Assembly (NCBI RefSeq): GCF_026790065.1
Contig: NZ_JALAMO010000021.1
Location: 1-54,674, forward strand
Direction: 5' to 3'
Length of the DNA: 54,674 bases
Origin: Bacillus sp. N13C7
Lineage (GTDB): Bacteria; Bacillota; Bacilli; Bacillales; Bacillaceae
In this document: one piece after another, positions 42,787-51,168 of the stretch
Layout of the letters: each line of letters begins with the position of its first letter
Numbering within the stretch: position 1 is the first letter of the stretch
The notes under the pieces: generated by a model
Seen by the model: only the letters and a program-made list of their open reading frames with translations
Told to the model about the DNA's origin: nothing
The model's database searches: none
Translations under genes and position numbers: made by a program

Positions 42787-42882
42787 TTACCTCCCGTCAG
42801 CTATCTCCAGCTGCTCAATTTCCGTCATGATTAAATCTGCGTTCATGATAATGAATGATAAGGAGTGGAGAACGCCGATCAT
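42787..42882 (-). CDS. Small translationally coupled peptide (31 aa)
   Basis: MIGVLHSLSFIIMNADLIMT then EIEQLEIADGR. The ATG overlaps the upstream stop (TGATG) and GGAGGGAGATTG is a good ribosome site. It fills the gap before rusA. No family recognised. Confidence 0.5.
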   Translation of the reverse strand: MIGVLHSLSFIIMNADLIMTEIEQLEIADGR

Positions 42883-43076
42883 CAATCTCCCTCCTCGAAG
42901 GACATTTCACGGCCAAACTTGCATTTAACGTTAATATGTAGCCGCTCCAGATCCAGTAAAGATAGTTCGTCCAGCTCCCGTCCGTCCTCCGATTCATATT
43001 GGCCATACTTTATAAGTTCATTCGTTAAAAATTCACGCCGCTCTTCTGAGGTAGTCTGTATTACATCTGAAGGCAT
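42882..43076 (-). CDS. FbpA-like small phage protein (64 aa)
   Basis: MPSDVIQTTSEERREFLTNE then LIKYGQYESEDGRELDELSL and DLERLHINVKCKFG. The RREFLTNELIKYG...DGRELDELSLLDLE pattern resembles the Fur-regulated basic protein A family of Bacillus, several of which occur in phages. The ATG at 43076 has GGAG at 8 bases; a longer frame to 43103 runs into the helicase gene. Confidence 0.65.
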   Translation of the reverse strand: MPSDVIQTTSEERREFLTNELIKYGQYESEDGRELDELSLLDLERLHINVKCKFGREMSFEEGD

Positions 43077-43095
43077 TTCATGTACTCCTCTCTTT

Positions 43096-44394
43096 TTATG
43101 CAAGCTTCGCTTCCATTTGTTGATTAAGATTTATAAATCGTCCAAATTCCTTTACGAAGGTTGCCTGAATTGTTCCCGTAGGGCCGTTCCTTTGTTTAGC
43201 GATATCGATTTCAACTATATTTCTCAATTCACTTTGTTTGTTGTAATATTCATCGCGATATAAGAAAGAAATAATGTCAGCATCCTGTTCTATGCTGCCC
43301 GACTCTCTTAAATCAGACATCATGGGGCGTTTATCTTGTCGCTGTTCAACAGCACGAGATAATTGAGACAAAAGAATTATTGGGAGTTTAAAACTTAAGG
43401 CCATTTCTTTCAGTTCTCGGGTAATGGCCCCTACTTCTAAATCCTTTCTTTCAAATCTCCCGACAGTCCTAACAAGTTGTAAATAATCAATGATCACCAA
43501 ATGCTTTTTATCTGGGTTTTCTTTTTTTGTTTGTCGGATTTTAGACCTTATATAAGCTAAAGTTTGAGAAGGTTGATCGTGAATATTAATATCCCATTTT
43601 TCATATACACCAATGGCAGTAGTTACATTCTCATAATCTTTAGCACTAAAGAATTTTCTAGGGTTCTTCCACTTGGCCCCGTTAACTGAACCGATATTAC
43701 TCAACAAACGGCGTGTCAATTGTTTATCAGGCATTTCAAGAGAGAATATATCTGTAACTCCTCCAGCCTCACAATTCGCTTTTCCAAGACTTAGAGCAAA
43801 GGCCGTCTTTCCCATTGAAGGACGAGCTGCTAACACTATGAGATCACCATCTTGCCAGCCTCCAGTCATTGCATTCAGATCGTGCAATCCAGTTGGGATT
43901 CCGGTAATGTCTCCTTTTTCCTCGTGCATGTCGTTATATATTTCTAAAAGCACGTCTTGCTTGGTTCTAACTTTTTCAATGCCAAAGTCTTGAAGCTCAG
44001 AAGAACGCTTATATAACCGCTCCATGCCCTCATCTGTAGGCTCGTTTACAAACGAAGCACATTCTTTCTGCATTTCTCTCAACCTATAAGCTTCAAGGAT
44101 CATCGTTTGATAGTGCAGAAAACTAGCTGTGCTTGCAATTGCACCAGCTAACTCAATCAAATAACCAGTTCCCCCAACTTCTTCAATAGCGTTTCCAAGT
44201 TGAGTTGTAACAGAAACTATATCAACAGGGATACCGGCTTGATCTGCTTCTTTCATTGCAGAAAAAATAACACTATGTTTTTTCACTCCGAATTGTTCAG
44301 GCTGAAGGGATGTCTCTTTTATCAGATCGCCTTCAACTAAAATACAACCGAGGACCGCTTGTTCCGCTTCAGTGTTTAGGACCGTATTTTGCAT
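43096..44394 (-). CDS. Replicative DNA helicase, DnaB/G40P type
   Basis: A 432-residue hexameric helicase: N-terminal primase-interacting domain (NTEAEQAVLGCILVEGDLIK) and RecA-like C-terminal domain with Walker A LAARPSMGKTAFAL (about 188-201), Walker B HLVIIDYLQLV, the DnaB motif H3/H4 segments (LSRAVEQRQDKRPMMSDLRE, SGSIEQDADIISFLYRDE). It unwinds phage DNA; loaded by the neighbouring G39P-like protein. The gene overlaps the loader gene by 26 bases. Confidence 0.95.
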   Translation of the reverse strand: MQNTVLNTEAEQAVLGCILVEGDLIKETSLQPEQFGVKKHSVIFSAMKEADQAGIPVDIVSVTTQLGNAIEEVGGTGYLIELAGAIASTASFLHYQTMILEAYRLREMQKECASFVNEPTDEGMERLYKRSSELQDFGIEKVRTKQDVLLEIYNDMHEEKGDITGIPTGLHDLNAMTGGWQDGDLIVLAARPSMGKTAFALSLGKANCEAGGVTDIFSLEMPDKQLTRRLLSNIGSVNGAKWKNPRKFFSAKDYENVTTAIGVYEKWDINIHDQPSQTLAYIRSKIRQTKKENPDKKHLVIIDYLQLVRTVGRFERKDLEVGAITRELKEMALSFKLPIILLSQLSRAVEQRQDKRPMMSDLRESGSIEQDADIISFLYRDEYYNKQSELRNIVEIDIAKQRNGPTGTIQATFVKEFGRFINLNQQMEAKLA

Positions 44395-44662
44395 TTTGTT
44401 CCCACTCTTTCTGTTGCTCTAAAAAACTGTTTTCTTCACGATGCTGAACGTTCACCTCAGCAATTGAGGGAGGGAATGGTTTATTTGCAATATGATCATC
44501 AATCTTCGCCTTTACCGCCTCAAACGGCATTTTCAGAAGATGATCCATCCACAGTTCAATACGTTCTTTTCCAACATCTCCGCTTAAATCAAAACGTGTG
44601 TATGCTGCAGCAAGCCGTTTTAATAGTGTCATTGCTTCCGTTGTTTTCAAAATAATCATCAC
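44369..44662 (-). CDS. Helicase loader/inhibitor, SPP1 G39P-like
   Basis: A 97-residue protein with the G39P-type signature: TTEAMTLLKRLAAAYTRFDL, then RIELWMDHLLKMPFEAVKAK and FPPSIAEVN. In SPP1, G39P binds the helicase G40P, keeps it inactive and delivers it to G38P at the origin. The three genes here lie in the same order (38-39-40). Confidence 0.9.
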   Translation of the reverse strand: MMIILKTTEAMTLLKRLAAAYTRFDLSGDVGKERIELWMDHLLKMPFEAVKAKIDDHIANKPFPPSIAEVNVQHREENSFLEQQKEWEQNAKYGPKH

Positions 44663-44667
44663 CTACC

Positions 44668-45423
44668 TTAAATGCCGATGCCATTCTCTTTGGCATATGC
44701 TTCAAGAGCAGCAAAGCTGTTTTGTTGTACCGATCCGCGCGGCTTAAATTCAGAAACATTAGAAGGCTGTTTTTCGCTTTGTTTAGCAGCCCATCTATCA
44801 CGAATAATTGGTTCACAGTAAGAAAAAGAATTTATCTTGTCTCCTGGATATTTAGGTTTATATTGATCAAAAATTTCATCTATCCAAGTCAAAACATCGT
44901 CGATAGGTATCTCTGCCTCTATGACTCTTTGGATTGCCGCTGTATCTACAGCAGATAAAAATAGAGAGCCTTTTCTAGAAGTGAATTTTTCTTCGATTTT
45001 TTGAAAAGAAGTCGAGCCCTCGTCCTTCTGCTGAGGTGCTTTTGGCTTTTCTTTAGCCTTATTTTCATATGTAGGCTCTTCAGCAGCACCTTGGAATTTT
45101 GAATAATTTAATACAGTCCAAAGCATTCCGTATTCAGTTTCCTCTGCAGTAATCATTCCTTTTGCCTGAAGCCTTTCAGCTGCAGCTTTGACTGCGGCTC
45201 TTGTGAATTTTGTTAAACCTCTGCCCTTTTTAATCGCTAAGTCATCACATAGTTTTGAATATGAGCGGATATACTGGCCTTTTTTTAACTCATAATCATT
45301 AATCTTCATACCGTCCTGAAACGCAGCTTTGGCAATTAAGAAAGTGAACAACCTAAAGCCGACATTATCTGTAAAGATCTCATGATCGACCATTGACTTA
45401 TATAGCCTCACCCATCCAGCCAA
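44668..45423 (-). CDS. Replication initiator with winged helix, SPP1 G38P/DnaD-like
   Basis: A 251-residue protein. N-terminal winged-helix domain (GWVRLYKSMVDHEIFTDNVG, GQYIRSYSKLCDDL, AERLQAKGMITAEETEYG), a charged linker (about 120-150), and a C-terminal helical domain (IQRVIEAEIPIDDVLTWIDE). Position before the G39P- and G40P-like genes makes it the origin-binding initiator. In SPP1 the origin lies in this gene; I could not identify clear boxes by eye. Confidence 0.82.
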   Translation of the reverse strand: MAGWVRLYKSMVDHEIFTDNVGFRLFTFLIAKAAFQDGMKINDYELKKGQYIRSYSKLCDDLAIKKGRGLTKFTRAAVKAAAERLQAKGMITAEETEYGMLWTVLNYSKFQGAAEEPTYENKAKEKPKAPQQKDEGSTSFQKIEEKFTSRKGSLFLSAVDTAAIQRVIEAEIPIDDVLTWIDEIFDQYKPKYPGDKINSFSYCEPIIRDRWAAKQSEKQPSNVSEFKPRGSVQQNSFAALEAYAKENGIGI

Positions 45424-45445
45424 GGGCCTCGCCTCCTTTCCATCG

Positions 45446-45631
45446 CTATTTCTTTCTGCAGATAGCTTTTAACCCTTTTATTGTCACAAGAGTAAGATTG
45501 GGTTCATATTTTCGAAAATACGTTGAAACGTACATTAATAGAGTGTCCTTACGCATATCTGGGACCACTGTCTTGGCCAATGACACATAACAATAAGGGT
45601 AAGGAACCGCAATTAAGTCATTGTCAGTCAT
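45446..45631 (-). CDS. Small hypothetical protein (61 aa)
   Basis: MTDNDLIAVPYPYCYVSLAK then VVPDMRKDTLLMYVSTYFRK: no recognised family. It overlaps the MBL gene by four bases (ATGA), so it is translated with it. Probably a real phage replication-region gene. Confidence 0.6.
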   Translation of the reverse strand: MTDNDLIAVPYPYCYVSLAKTVVPDMRKDTLLMYVSTYFRKYEPNLTLVTIKGLKAICRKK

Positions 45632-46329
45632 GGTATATAAACAACCTTTCCAGTCAATTTCATGATGTCTTCTTTAAAAAGCTCCTCGTCGCTGTTTGAT
45701 TCAGAAAGATGCAGCAGCCAAATTTCCTGAACCCTGCTCAAGTCATTTGCCTTCAAAAACTCTTTTACGTTTTCTAAACTGAAGTGCGACTGTAGGAGTC
45801 GTCTTTTCATAAATGGCGGTGTACGGCCGCTTTCGATGTTTTCGTTCAGTATTTCATTCGAGTAATTGCATTCCACCATAATGTGAGTGAGTCCTGGAAA
45901 CTTGTATTTGATGTAATAGGTATCAGTGGCAAACAGAAGCTTGTCACCGTCCTCATTAGCCAACAGGAAACCATACGATTCCGCCACATCGTGCTGCACG
46001 TCAAAGGGCATAATAGACCAAGAACCAACTTTAAACGGCTGTTTAGCGCGCACAGGCTTTATCCTGTGATGAGAAATGCCAATTGCTCCGGCCGTCCCAG
46101 GAGACATGTAACAATCAATGCCGGCTTTCAGAACATCCTTAATTGCTTTGCAGTGATCCCCATGCTCATGAGAAACAAGGCAGCCAGCGAATTGAGACAT
46201 TTTATACTGGAACCCCTTCTGCATTTGTTTAAAGTTGATGCCACATTCCAAAAGAAGTGGGGTCTTACCATCGGTGACCCGATAGCAATTCCCCTTACTG
46301 CTCGATGACAGGGCTTCAATCTCAATCAA
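45628..46329 (-). CDS. MBL-fold metallohydrolase (YycJ/WalJ-like)
   Basis: A 233-residue metallo-beta-lactamase-fold protein with the metal site LVSHEHGDHCKAI (H54, H56, D58, H59), FATDTYY and a C-terminal LLHLSESNSD. Bacillus YycJ (WalJ) proteins of this fold are DNA 5' exonucleases. It is directly coupled to a Bet/RecT annealing protein (four-base overlap) and close to a Rad50/SbcC-like gene, so a role as the end-resecting nuclease of the phage recombination system is plausible, though not proven. Confidence 0.88.
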   Translation of the reverse strand: MIEIEALSSSSKGNCYRVTDGKTPLLLECGINFKQMQKGFQYKMSQFAGCLVSHEHGDHCKAIKDVLKAGIDCYMSPGTAGAIGISHHRIKPVRAKQPFKVGSWSIMPFDVQHDVAESYGFLLANEDGDKLLFATDTYYIKYKFPGLTHIMVECNYSNEILNENIESGRTPPFMKRRLLQSHFSLENVKEFLKANDLSRVQEIWLLHLSESNSDEELFKEDIMKLTGKVVYIP

Positions 46330-47084
46330 AAGTCTGGCCCGCTTTCAAAAATTGAAGGCTTGTCTTGGCTTTCTCTTTTTATTGGCTGAGGTTCAGGCTG
46401 TCCTGCTTGTGTTGTTTCTGGTTCTGGTTCGAGAATCGGATTTACATCAATAATCTCTGTATTTGCATTCTCATTTACTTCACGCCGTACTCTATCTTCA
46501 GCTGGGATGTCATCATTAGCCTGCTCCTCTTCCTCTGTGTATAGGTTGCCTAGGCTATTTGGAAAAGCTTCTCGTAAGGCGTTTACTATTGCTGTTTTTC
46601 GAATCATATTCAAAGGCATTGACTTCCACGTGGACTGTCCTTTGCTAAATTCTTCTAAGCTAATACGCACTGATATTGGTTGCTGTCTATCCGCACGGTA
46701 AACTTCTGCCCATCCACCAATTAGTTTGTCGTTAGAAAGCTTGATTGCGCCTTCCAAATCAACCATTTTGCCTTCACGCTCAACGATAATTCCAGCCTTA
46801 AAGCCTTGAAATTGCTCGTTATTCTCTGCGCGTTTCATAAACGCTTCTTTCCCAACTATCATTTGAGCTGGCGATCCTTTAAATTTCACTAGGTAAGCTT
46901 CATTTAAAAATGGATTGAGTTTTTGATACTTGCAAAGATTTATAAACATTGCCGCTTCTTGATCAGTTACATCAGAGTTTCCACGAACTAAAAAATTCTT
47001 TACTGTTTTTCCTGTAAGCTTGACGGGTTCACCGTGTACTGAAAACTCAACGGACTTAGTCATTAATTCATTTTGTTCGCTCAT
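46326..47084 (-). CDS. Single-strand annealing protein, Bet/RecT family
   Basis: A 252-residue Bet/RecT-type protein. SVEFSVHGEPVKLTGKTVKN, FINLCKYQKLNPFLNEAYLV, GSPAQMIVGKEAFMKRAENN and SMPLNMIRKTAIVNALREAF are the conserved segments. C-terminal acidic/Pro-rich tail. It anneals single strands during phage recombination. The start at 47084 follows AAGGAGGATTCAA; the longer frame to 47111 is not needed. Confidence 0.93.
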   Translation of the reverse strand: MSEQNELMTKSVEFSVHGEPVKLTGKTVKNFLVRGNSDVTDQEAAMFINLCKYQKLNPFLNEAYLVKFKGSPAQMIVGKEAFMKRAENNEQFQGFKAGIIVEREGKMVDLEGAIKLSNDKLIGGWAEVYRADRQQPISVRISLEEFSKGQSTWKSMPLNMIRKTAIVNALREAFPNSLGNLYTEEEEQANDDIPAEDRVRREVNENANTEIIDVNPILEPEPETTQAGQPEPQPIKRESQDKPSIFESGPDF

Positions 47085-47126
47085 TTGAATCCTCCTTTTT
47101 ATGTTGAACAATGTAATAGGCTCCCA

Positions 47127-49100
47127 TTAGATTGCCTCCTGAACTAGTTCGTCTTGAAACTCGACACGAAGCTGTTTATCTTTCTCGGAAACAATCAGAC
47201 TGAGGATCTGTGAATTTGTGTTGATCAATTTCGTCACCGCTTCAGAGTTATCAACGAAAATAGGAGCAGTGAGTCCGTAGTAATCATTAAGGGTATTAAT
47301 GATGTCTAACCCAACGTTAATACGTGCAGCATTGTTTAAGCCGGACGAATACGGCACACCTTCATAAAGGGTTTCACATGTCTCTTCCAGTCCCCCGTTG
47401 ATCTGGTCCTTGAAGAGCTTGAAACGAGCATATTTAAACTTACTGTTTATCTTCTCTTCGAGGAGATGCACCTTAGTGCGAACAAATTCTTCAGTCAAAA
47501 AGAGTTGATGTTGTAGCTGTTCATATTGTTCTGCTAACTCTTTTTGTTCCTGCTCAAGCTGTCTTACTCGATCATTAGCTTGCCTTGCGTGCTCAATTTT
47601 CGCTTGATCTTTTTGAAGCAGCAGAATCTCTTGTTTTTTACTGGTGATATCATCCTTAATCAATTGAACGGCTTGATCTGTGGAAGATTCTAATTGCTGA
47701 ATTTCCTTCTGGATGGCTTCGATCTCAGCTTGTTTATTTTGATAAATTGGATCCGCTGAAATATCTGATCTATTGCTTTGCACGCCCTCTAATTCTTTTT
47801 CAAGTGATAATAAAGTTTCTTCTTCACTCTTATAGGCATCCTGCAAATTAGATATTGCAGCTTCTAATTCCTGAATAGCATCCTCAGACTTTTCTTTTTG
47901 ACTCTTAACCGACTTGCCTTTTTCATTGATTTCAGCTAAAGCTAGGCTTTTATGAAAATTGAAGTTTTCAATGGCTTGATCAATTTTTTCTTTCGGTAAT
48001 TCATGGCCGCATGTAGGGCATTCAGTTTGATGTTGATCAAACGTCTCCTCATTCTTGTCGCACCAACTCTGGCGCAGCGACTCGATTTCCGTATTTAATC
48101 GATCCAAATTGTCTTTTTCAAGTGATAACTGCCGCTGATTCGATTTAATCTCCATTGAAATTTCATCAATCTTGCTTTTCACAGGATATAGCTGCTCTTT
48201 AATCTCATTGATCTTTTTGTATTCTTTTTCCTGATGACCATTTTTGATTTCCTGAAGATCATTCTGCAGCTGGAGAATTACTTTCCTCTTCTCAGAAATA
48301 GCTTCACCATTACGAGCTGAACGAAGTTTCTCCTCCAATGACTCAACTTCTTTTTGAAGAAAATTTATCTCGTCATGTAATTCTTGTTCATCTAGACCAG
48401 ATGTATCTTCGACTGTGCGCTGGACTTCATCGATTCTTACCGGTATTGCATCGAGCTGTTTGTTTATCTCGCGCTGTTTTCCCGCGATCACCTTTCTATG
48501 CTCTTCAAGCGAACGTTTATTTAAGACACTTTCCAAGGCAGCCACAGAAGGGTTTTTACTGAATACTTCCTCGGCTGTTACATCGCCGCTAATCTCAAGT
48601 AGAATCTTCCGTCTGTCTTGCCATTTCAATTGCTCATTGAAGAATGATGGAGAAGTAATGAGCTTAAATTTATCTTCTTCAATAATTGAGCTGACTCGAT
48701 CATTAAACTCTTTTTTCTTTGATGGCACTTCGTTAATAAAATAGTCAGTGGTATGTCCAGAGAATACGGCTTCAGCACTACTCCGCTTTCTTGTCCACTT
48801 TTCGGAGTACACCTTCTTCAGAGACAATTCAGCTCCATCGATCAAAAACAAGCCACTGACTTCATGATTCAGCCCGCTAATAGGCTTGTTTTCTTTTGTG
48901 AGAGTTTTAATCTGAAAATCTTTTTTGTTTTGGCTGTCCTTATCGAATAAGAGCCAAATAAAAGCATCAAACAAAGTTGTTTTTCCTGTTGCATTATCAC
49001 CGTAGACCTTGACGTTCTCGCCTTGAGTGTCGAGAGTAAACTGTCTAACTCCCTTAAAATTGCGAAGTTCTAATTTGAGCAGTTTAATTTTCTTCTTCAT
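47127..49100 (-). CDS. Rad50/SbcC-like AAA ATPase with zinc hook
   Basis: A 657-residue SMC-type protein. Walker A GDNATGKTT (34-42) follows LKLELRNFKGVRQF; a long coiled coil on each side is interrupted near residue 360 by ECPTCGHELP, one CxxC half of a Rad50-type zinc hook. The C-terminal ATPase half has GVPYSSGLNNAARINVGLD (a degenerate ABC signature) and LTAPIFVDNSEAVTKL (Walker B). Its usual partner SbcD/Mre11 is absent from the window. It is located upstream of the bet and MBL genes in one operon. Confidence 0.92.
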   Translation of the reverse strand: MKKKIKLLKLELRNFKGVRQFTLDTQGENVKVYGDNATGKTTLFDAFIWLLFDKDSQNKKDFQIKTLTKENKPISGLNHEVSGLFLIDGAELSLKKVYSEKWTRKRSSAEAVFSGHTTDYFINEVPSKKKEFNDRVSSIIEEDKFKLITSPSFFNEQLKWQDRRKILLEISGDVTAEEVFSKNPSVAALESVLNKRSLEEHRKVIAGKQREINKQLDAIPVRIDEVQRTVEDTSGLDEQELHDEINFLQKEVESLEEKLRSARNGEAISEKRKVILQLQNDLQEIKNGHQEKEYKKINEIKEQLYPVKSKIDEISMEIKSNQRQLSLEKDNLDRLNTEIESLRQSWCDKNEETFDQHQTECPTCGHELPKEKIDQAIENFNFHKSLALAEINEKGKSVKSQKEKSEDAIQELEAAISNLQDAYKSEEETLLSLEKELEGVQSNRSDISADPIYQNKQAEIEAIQKEIQQLESSTDQAVQLIKDDITSKKQEILLLQKDQAKIEHARQANDRVRQLEQEQKELAEQYEQLQHQLFLTEEFVRTKVHLLEEKINSKFKYARFKLFKDQINGGLEETCETLYEGVPYSSGLNNAARINVGLDIINTLNDYYGLTAPIFVDNSEAVTKLINTNSQILSLIVSEKDKQLRVEFQDELVQEAI

Positions 49101-49282
49101 TTCGCTTCACGTCCTTTCTCTGCAGACTTGAGAGAAAGATACTCATTTCGCGCCTCAGCTGTTGGGAAGTGAAAACATGTATTCCCCTTAAGATCAAAAG
49201 AAATTGATCCACCAACAGTAACAAGATTAATTTGATCGCGACGACGATCACTAAATGGTTCAGTGTAAATAACCTCATTCAT
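49097..49282 (-). CDS. Small hypothetical protein (61 aa)
   Basis: MNEVIYTEPFSDRRRDQINL then VTVGGSISFDLKGNTCFHFP. It overlaps the SbcC-like gene by four bases and has GGAGG upstream (in the sequence near 49290). Unrecognised but coding-like; an overlapping frame at 49084-49278 is a shadow. Confidence 0.65.
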   Translation of the reverse strand: MNEVIYTEPFSDRRRDQINLVTVGGSISFDLKGNTCFHFPTAEARNEYLSLKSAEKGREAK

Positions 49283-49363
49283 TTGTCAAAGACCTCCAAA
49301 GATTTGATTTTTGGAAGGTGATACAGTACACTATCAATACCAAAGTTTGTAACACCTTCTACG

Positions 49364-49392
49364 GCTCGCTCTGCAAAGCGAGCTTTTTTATT
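49364..49392 (+). terminator. Plus-strand terminator-like hairpin
   Basis: GCTCGCTCTGCAAAGCGAGC is an 8-bp stem with a short loop, followed by six T on the plus strand only. On the minus strand it is preceded by A-rich sequence and is not a terminator. No plus-strand gene precedes it. Confidence 0.5.
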
Positions 49393-49525
49393 TGGCTTTT
49401 TGAAGTAGTTCCTGAACACTATCAGGAATTTTGTGTTCACAATTGCTGCAATAAATTTTGTAAGATCGTTCTTCGACCTTTCCGCAACTAGGGCATTTCC
49501 TTGGCGGAATAACCAGGTTAAACAC
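49388..49525 (-). CDS. Small zinc-ribbon protein (45 aa)
   Basis: MFNLVIPPRKCPSCGKVEER then SYKIYCSNCEHKIPD: two CxxC pairs (CPSC and CSNC) 12 residues apart. Start is GTG at 49525, 7 bases after AAGGAGG. The shadow frame 49279-49683 covers it. Probably a small adaptor or DNA-binding protein of the phage. Confidence 0.7.
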   Translation of the reverse strand: MFNLVIPPRKCPSCGKVEERSYKIYCSNCEHKIPDSVQELLQKAK

Positions 49526-49597
49526 CGAAAATCCTCCTTTCTGATGCTTGTACGCATCGTCAGACCAGAGAGAGGATGGTGGTAAAATAAAGGGGGT

Positions 49598-49700
49598 TTA
49601 GGATGGATAAAAAAGATCTCCCCCTGGCCTGACGACAAGAACAAGCTTGCCGTGCTCAATAAAGAGCGATATAATACTTTCATAACGTTTTATATTTTCC
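49598..49700 (-). other. Coding-like frame without a normal start codon
   Basis: On the minus strand, right after the 54-codon gene, a frame reads KENIKRYESIISLFIEHGKL then VLVVRPGGDLFYPS and stops at 49598. It looks like real protein but has no ATG, GTG or TTG start in its open part; CTG or ATA would be needed, or it is a frame continued from the upstream gene by slippage. Confidence 0.3.
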
Positions 49701-49865
49701 TTAAGCAGTGAGTGTAGGAGCTTGCTGCTTTTTTATATTTTCAATAGCCTTCTTCGCCTCGGCATTCACCAGAAGAATCTGTGCTGGATTCCTCTTTACT
49801 TCCCGACAATGATTCACAACCTCAGAAGCTTTCATTAAACGGCTTGCAGATAATACAAATTTCAT
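49701..49865 (-). CDS. Small protein with Phd-like start (54 aa)
   Basis: MKFVLSASRLMKASEVVNHC then REVKRNPAQILLVNAEAKKA. It has the look of a short Phd/YefM-type N-terminal fragment, but no toxin is adjacent. GAGGGGATGATTTAA precedes the ATG. A phage early gene of unknown role. Confidence 0.6.
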   Translation of the reverse strand: MKFVLSASRLMKASEVVNHCREVKRNPAQILLVNAEAKKAIENIKKQQAPTLTA

Positions 49866-50126
49866 TTAAATCATCCCCTCTAATTTTTTTTCAAAAAAAT
49901 CTTTTGACGGTATAACTTCTACAATGCGATCGAAGTCTCGCTTGGATTTTATGTAGTGATCTAGTTGTTTTACAGACTTGCGAAGTTCATTAATCCTTTC
50001 GTTCGCCTTTTTTATATCTCCGTTAGCAACATCACTGATCAAAAGCTTTGAGTATTCCTCAATAAAAATTTGTTCTCGTCTTGCTGAATTAGAGTGTTGT
50101 TTCAAAACCATGTCCTCAAGAAGCAC
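49866..50126 (-). CDS. Hypothetical helical protein (86 aa)
   Basis: MLLEDMVLKQHSNSARREQI then IKKANERINELRKSVKQLDH: coiled-coil-like. The GTG start at 50126 overlaps the end of the upstream HTH gene; GAGGGGG is the ribosome site. Unrecognised. Confidence 0.65.
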   Translation of the reverse strand: MLLEDMVLKQHSNSARREQIFIEEYSKLLISDVANGDIKKANERINELRKSVKQLDHYIKSKRDFDRIVEVIPSKDFFEKKLEGMI

Positions 50127-50649
50127 CTTTGATTAACCCCCTCGTTAAAAGCTTCATTTTATGCTTGCCCCACATCTTCACCCATGAAATTGAGTATTCC
50201 TTACATAGAACAACGATTAGCTGAGTTAAAGCTGTTATGACGTCTAAACATTCCTGAATCGATTTCTCAATCATTTTTGTATCTGACAAAGTTTTAGGAT
50301 TGACTGAAATATGTTCGACTGAATTTTGTAGGGCGTCCAAGGCTTCTGTCATTTGTATCTTGGATTGAACAAGAAGGTTCACCCTGTGCAAATCGGCTGT
50401 TTCCCCGTCCAGGATTAAAGGTCCCCACCCTGTATAATCAGAAGCAGCTTCAAGAGCAGGACGCGGATCATTATGTTTCTCAGCAAAATACTGGGCCACC
50501 TCCGCCTGAACTTTGTGGCGGCCGCATTCCTGATGAGATACAGATTCACGTGAAAGAAATAATTCATCGTCCATAGATAACTGCTGTTGTGTAAGTTCCG
50601 CCTCTTTACGAGCGCTTTTTAGTGCTTTCGGTGCTCTACCAAATTTCAC
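50116..50649 (-). CDS. HTH-containing phage regulator (177 aa)
   Basis: N-terminal Xre-like helix-turn-helix (LKSARKEAELTQQQLSMDDE, then FLSRESVSHQECGR), a short domain with ASDYTGWGPLILDGETADLH, and a helical C-terminal half. Start is GTG at 50649 behind GGAGAGG. An inverted repeat TACCAA/TTGGTA (50669-50674 with 50690-50695) precedes it and may be its operator. Confidence 0.7.
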   Translation of the reverse strand: MKFGRAPKALKSARKEAELTQQQLSMDDELFLSRESVSHQECGRHKVQAEVAQYFAEKHNDPRPALEAASDYTGWGPLILDGETADLHRVNLLVQSKIQMTEALDALQNSVEHISVNPKTLSDTKMIEKSIQECLDVITALTQLIVVLCKEYSISWVKMWGKHKMKLLTRGLIKGAS

Positions 50650-50713
50650 TTTAAACCTCTCCTTTTTCTACCAAATTTTTAACCGTAAATTGGTAAACTT
50701 TAGTTAAAAGATA

Positions 50714-50905
50714 TTAAGCAGAATCATCAACACTGTTCTGTTCTAATTGGCTTATCCAAGCATTTAGGGTTTCTGGTCGGAAAAATATTTTCTTTCCAAT
50801 TCTGAAATGCGGAATTTCCTTATTTCTAACCAAGGAATAAATGGTTTCTTTATGAACCCTCAGTACACTAGCAGCTTCCTGAGGGCTTAATGGTTTGTTG
50901 CTCAT
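50714..50905 (-). CDS. Excisionase-type HTH protein (63 aa)
   Basis: A MerR/HTH_17-type DNA-binding protein: LSPQEAASVLRVHKETIYSL then VRNKEIPHFRIGKKIFFRPE. This is the excisionase/AlpA-type fold; it could bend attP for excision or act as an early regulator. A 17-bp operator (50931-50947) lies just upstream of its ribosome site. Confidence 0.85.
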   Translation of the reverse strand: MSNKPLSPQEAASVLRVHKETIYSLVRNKEIPHFRIGKKIFFRPETLNAWISQLEQNSVDDSA

Positions 50906-50917
50906 AATGAAATCCTC

Positions 50918-51160
50918 CTAAGCACTATTTGTTTCTAAATCAGAAACGTTTTCAGCAAAAAAATCTGTGATTTTGCATTTTAAATGTTGCGCTAAGGTTG
51001 GCAATTGCTCTGCTTTAAATGCATAAACACCCTGCTCATACTTTAAATAACTTGAACCAGTTTTAAATCCTAGCTTTATTGCCATATCTCGCTGAGAAAT
51101 TTTTAATTCGATTCGTCTATTCTTGATAAAAACTAAATCGAGTTTCTGCATATCTTTCAC
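50918..51160 (-). CDS. Cro-like Xre repressor (80 aa)
   Basis: An 80-residue Xre protein: LDLVFIKNRRIELKISQRDM then AIKLGFKTGSSYLKYEQGVY. Divergent from the repressor at 51312, and first gene of the early operon, the usual place of Cro. The operator at 50931-50947 lies in its last codons. Confidence 0.85.
   Translation of the reverse strand: MKDMQKLDLVFIKNRRIELKISQRDMAIKLGFKTGSSYLKYEQGVYAFKAEQLPTLAQHLKCKITDFFAENVSDLETNSA
50931..50947. promoter_or_regulatory. Repressor operator copy inside the cro-like gene
   Basis: GTTTCTAAATCAGAAAC, the same 17-bp form as at 51169-51185, lies 25 bases upstream of the excisionase-type gene. It would let the repressor control that gene separately. Confidence 0.7.
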
Positions 51161-51168
51161 TCCTTTCG

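Noticed and set aside
49279..49683. 134-residue open frame on the minus strand
   Set aside because: It has a poor ribosome site and an odd composition, and covers a well supported 45-codon zinc-ribbon gene in another frame.
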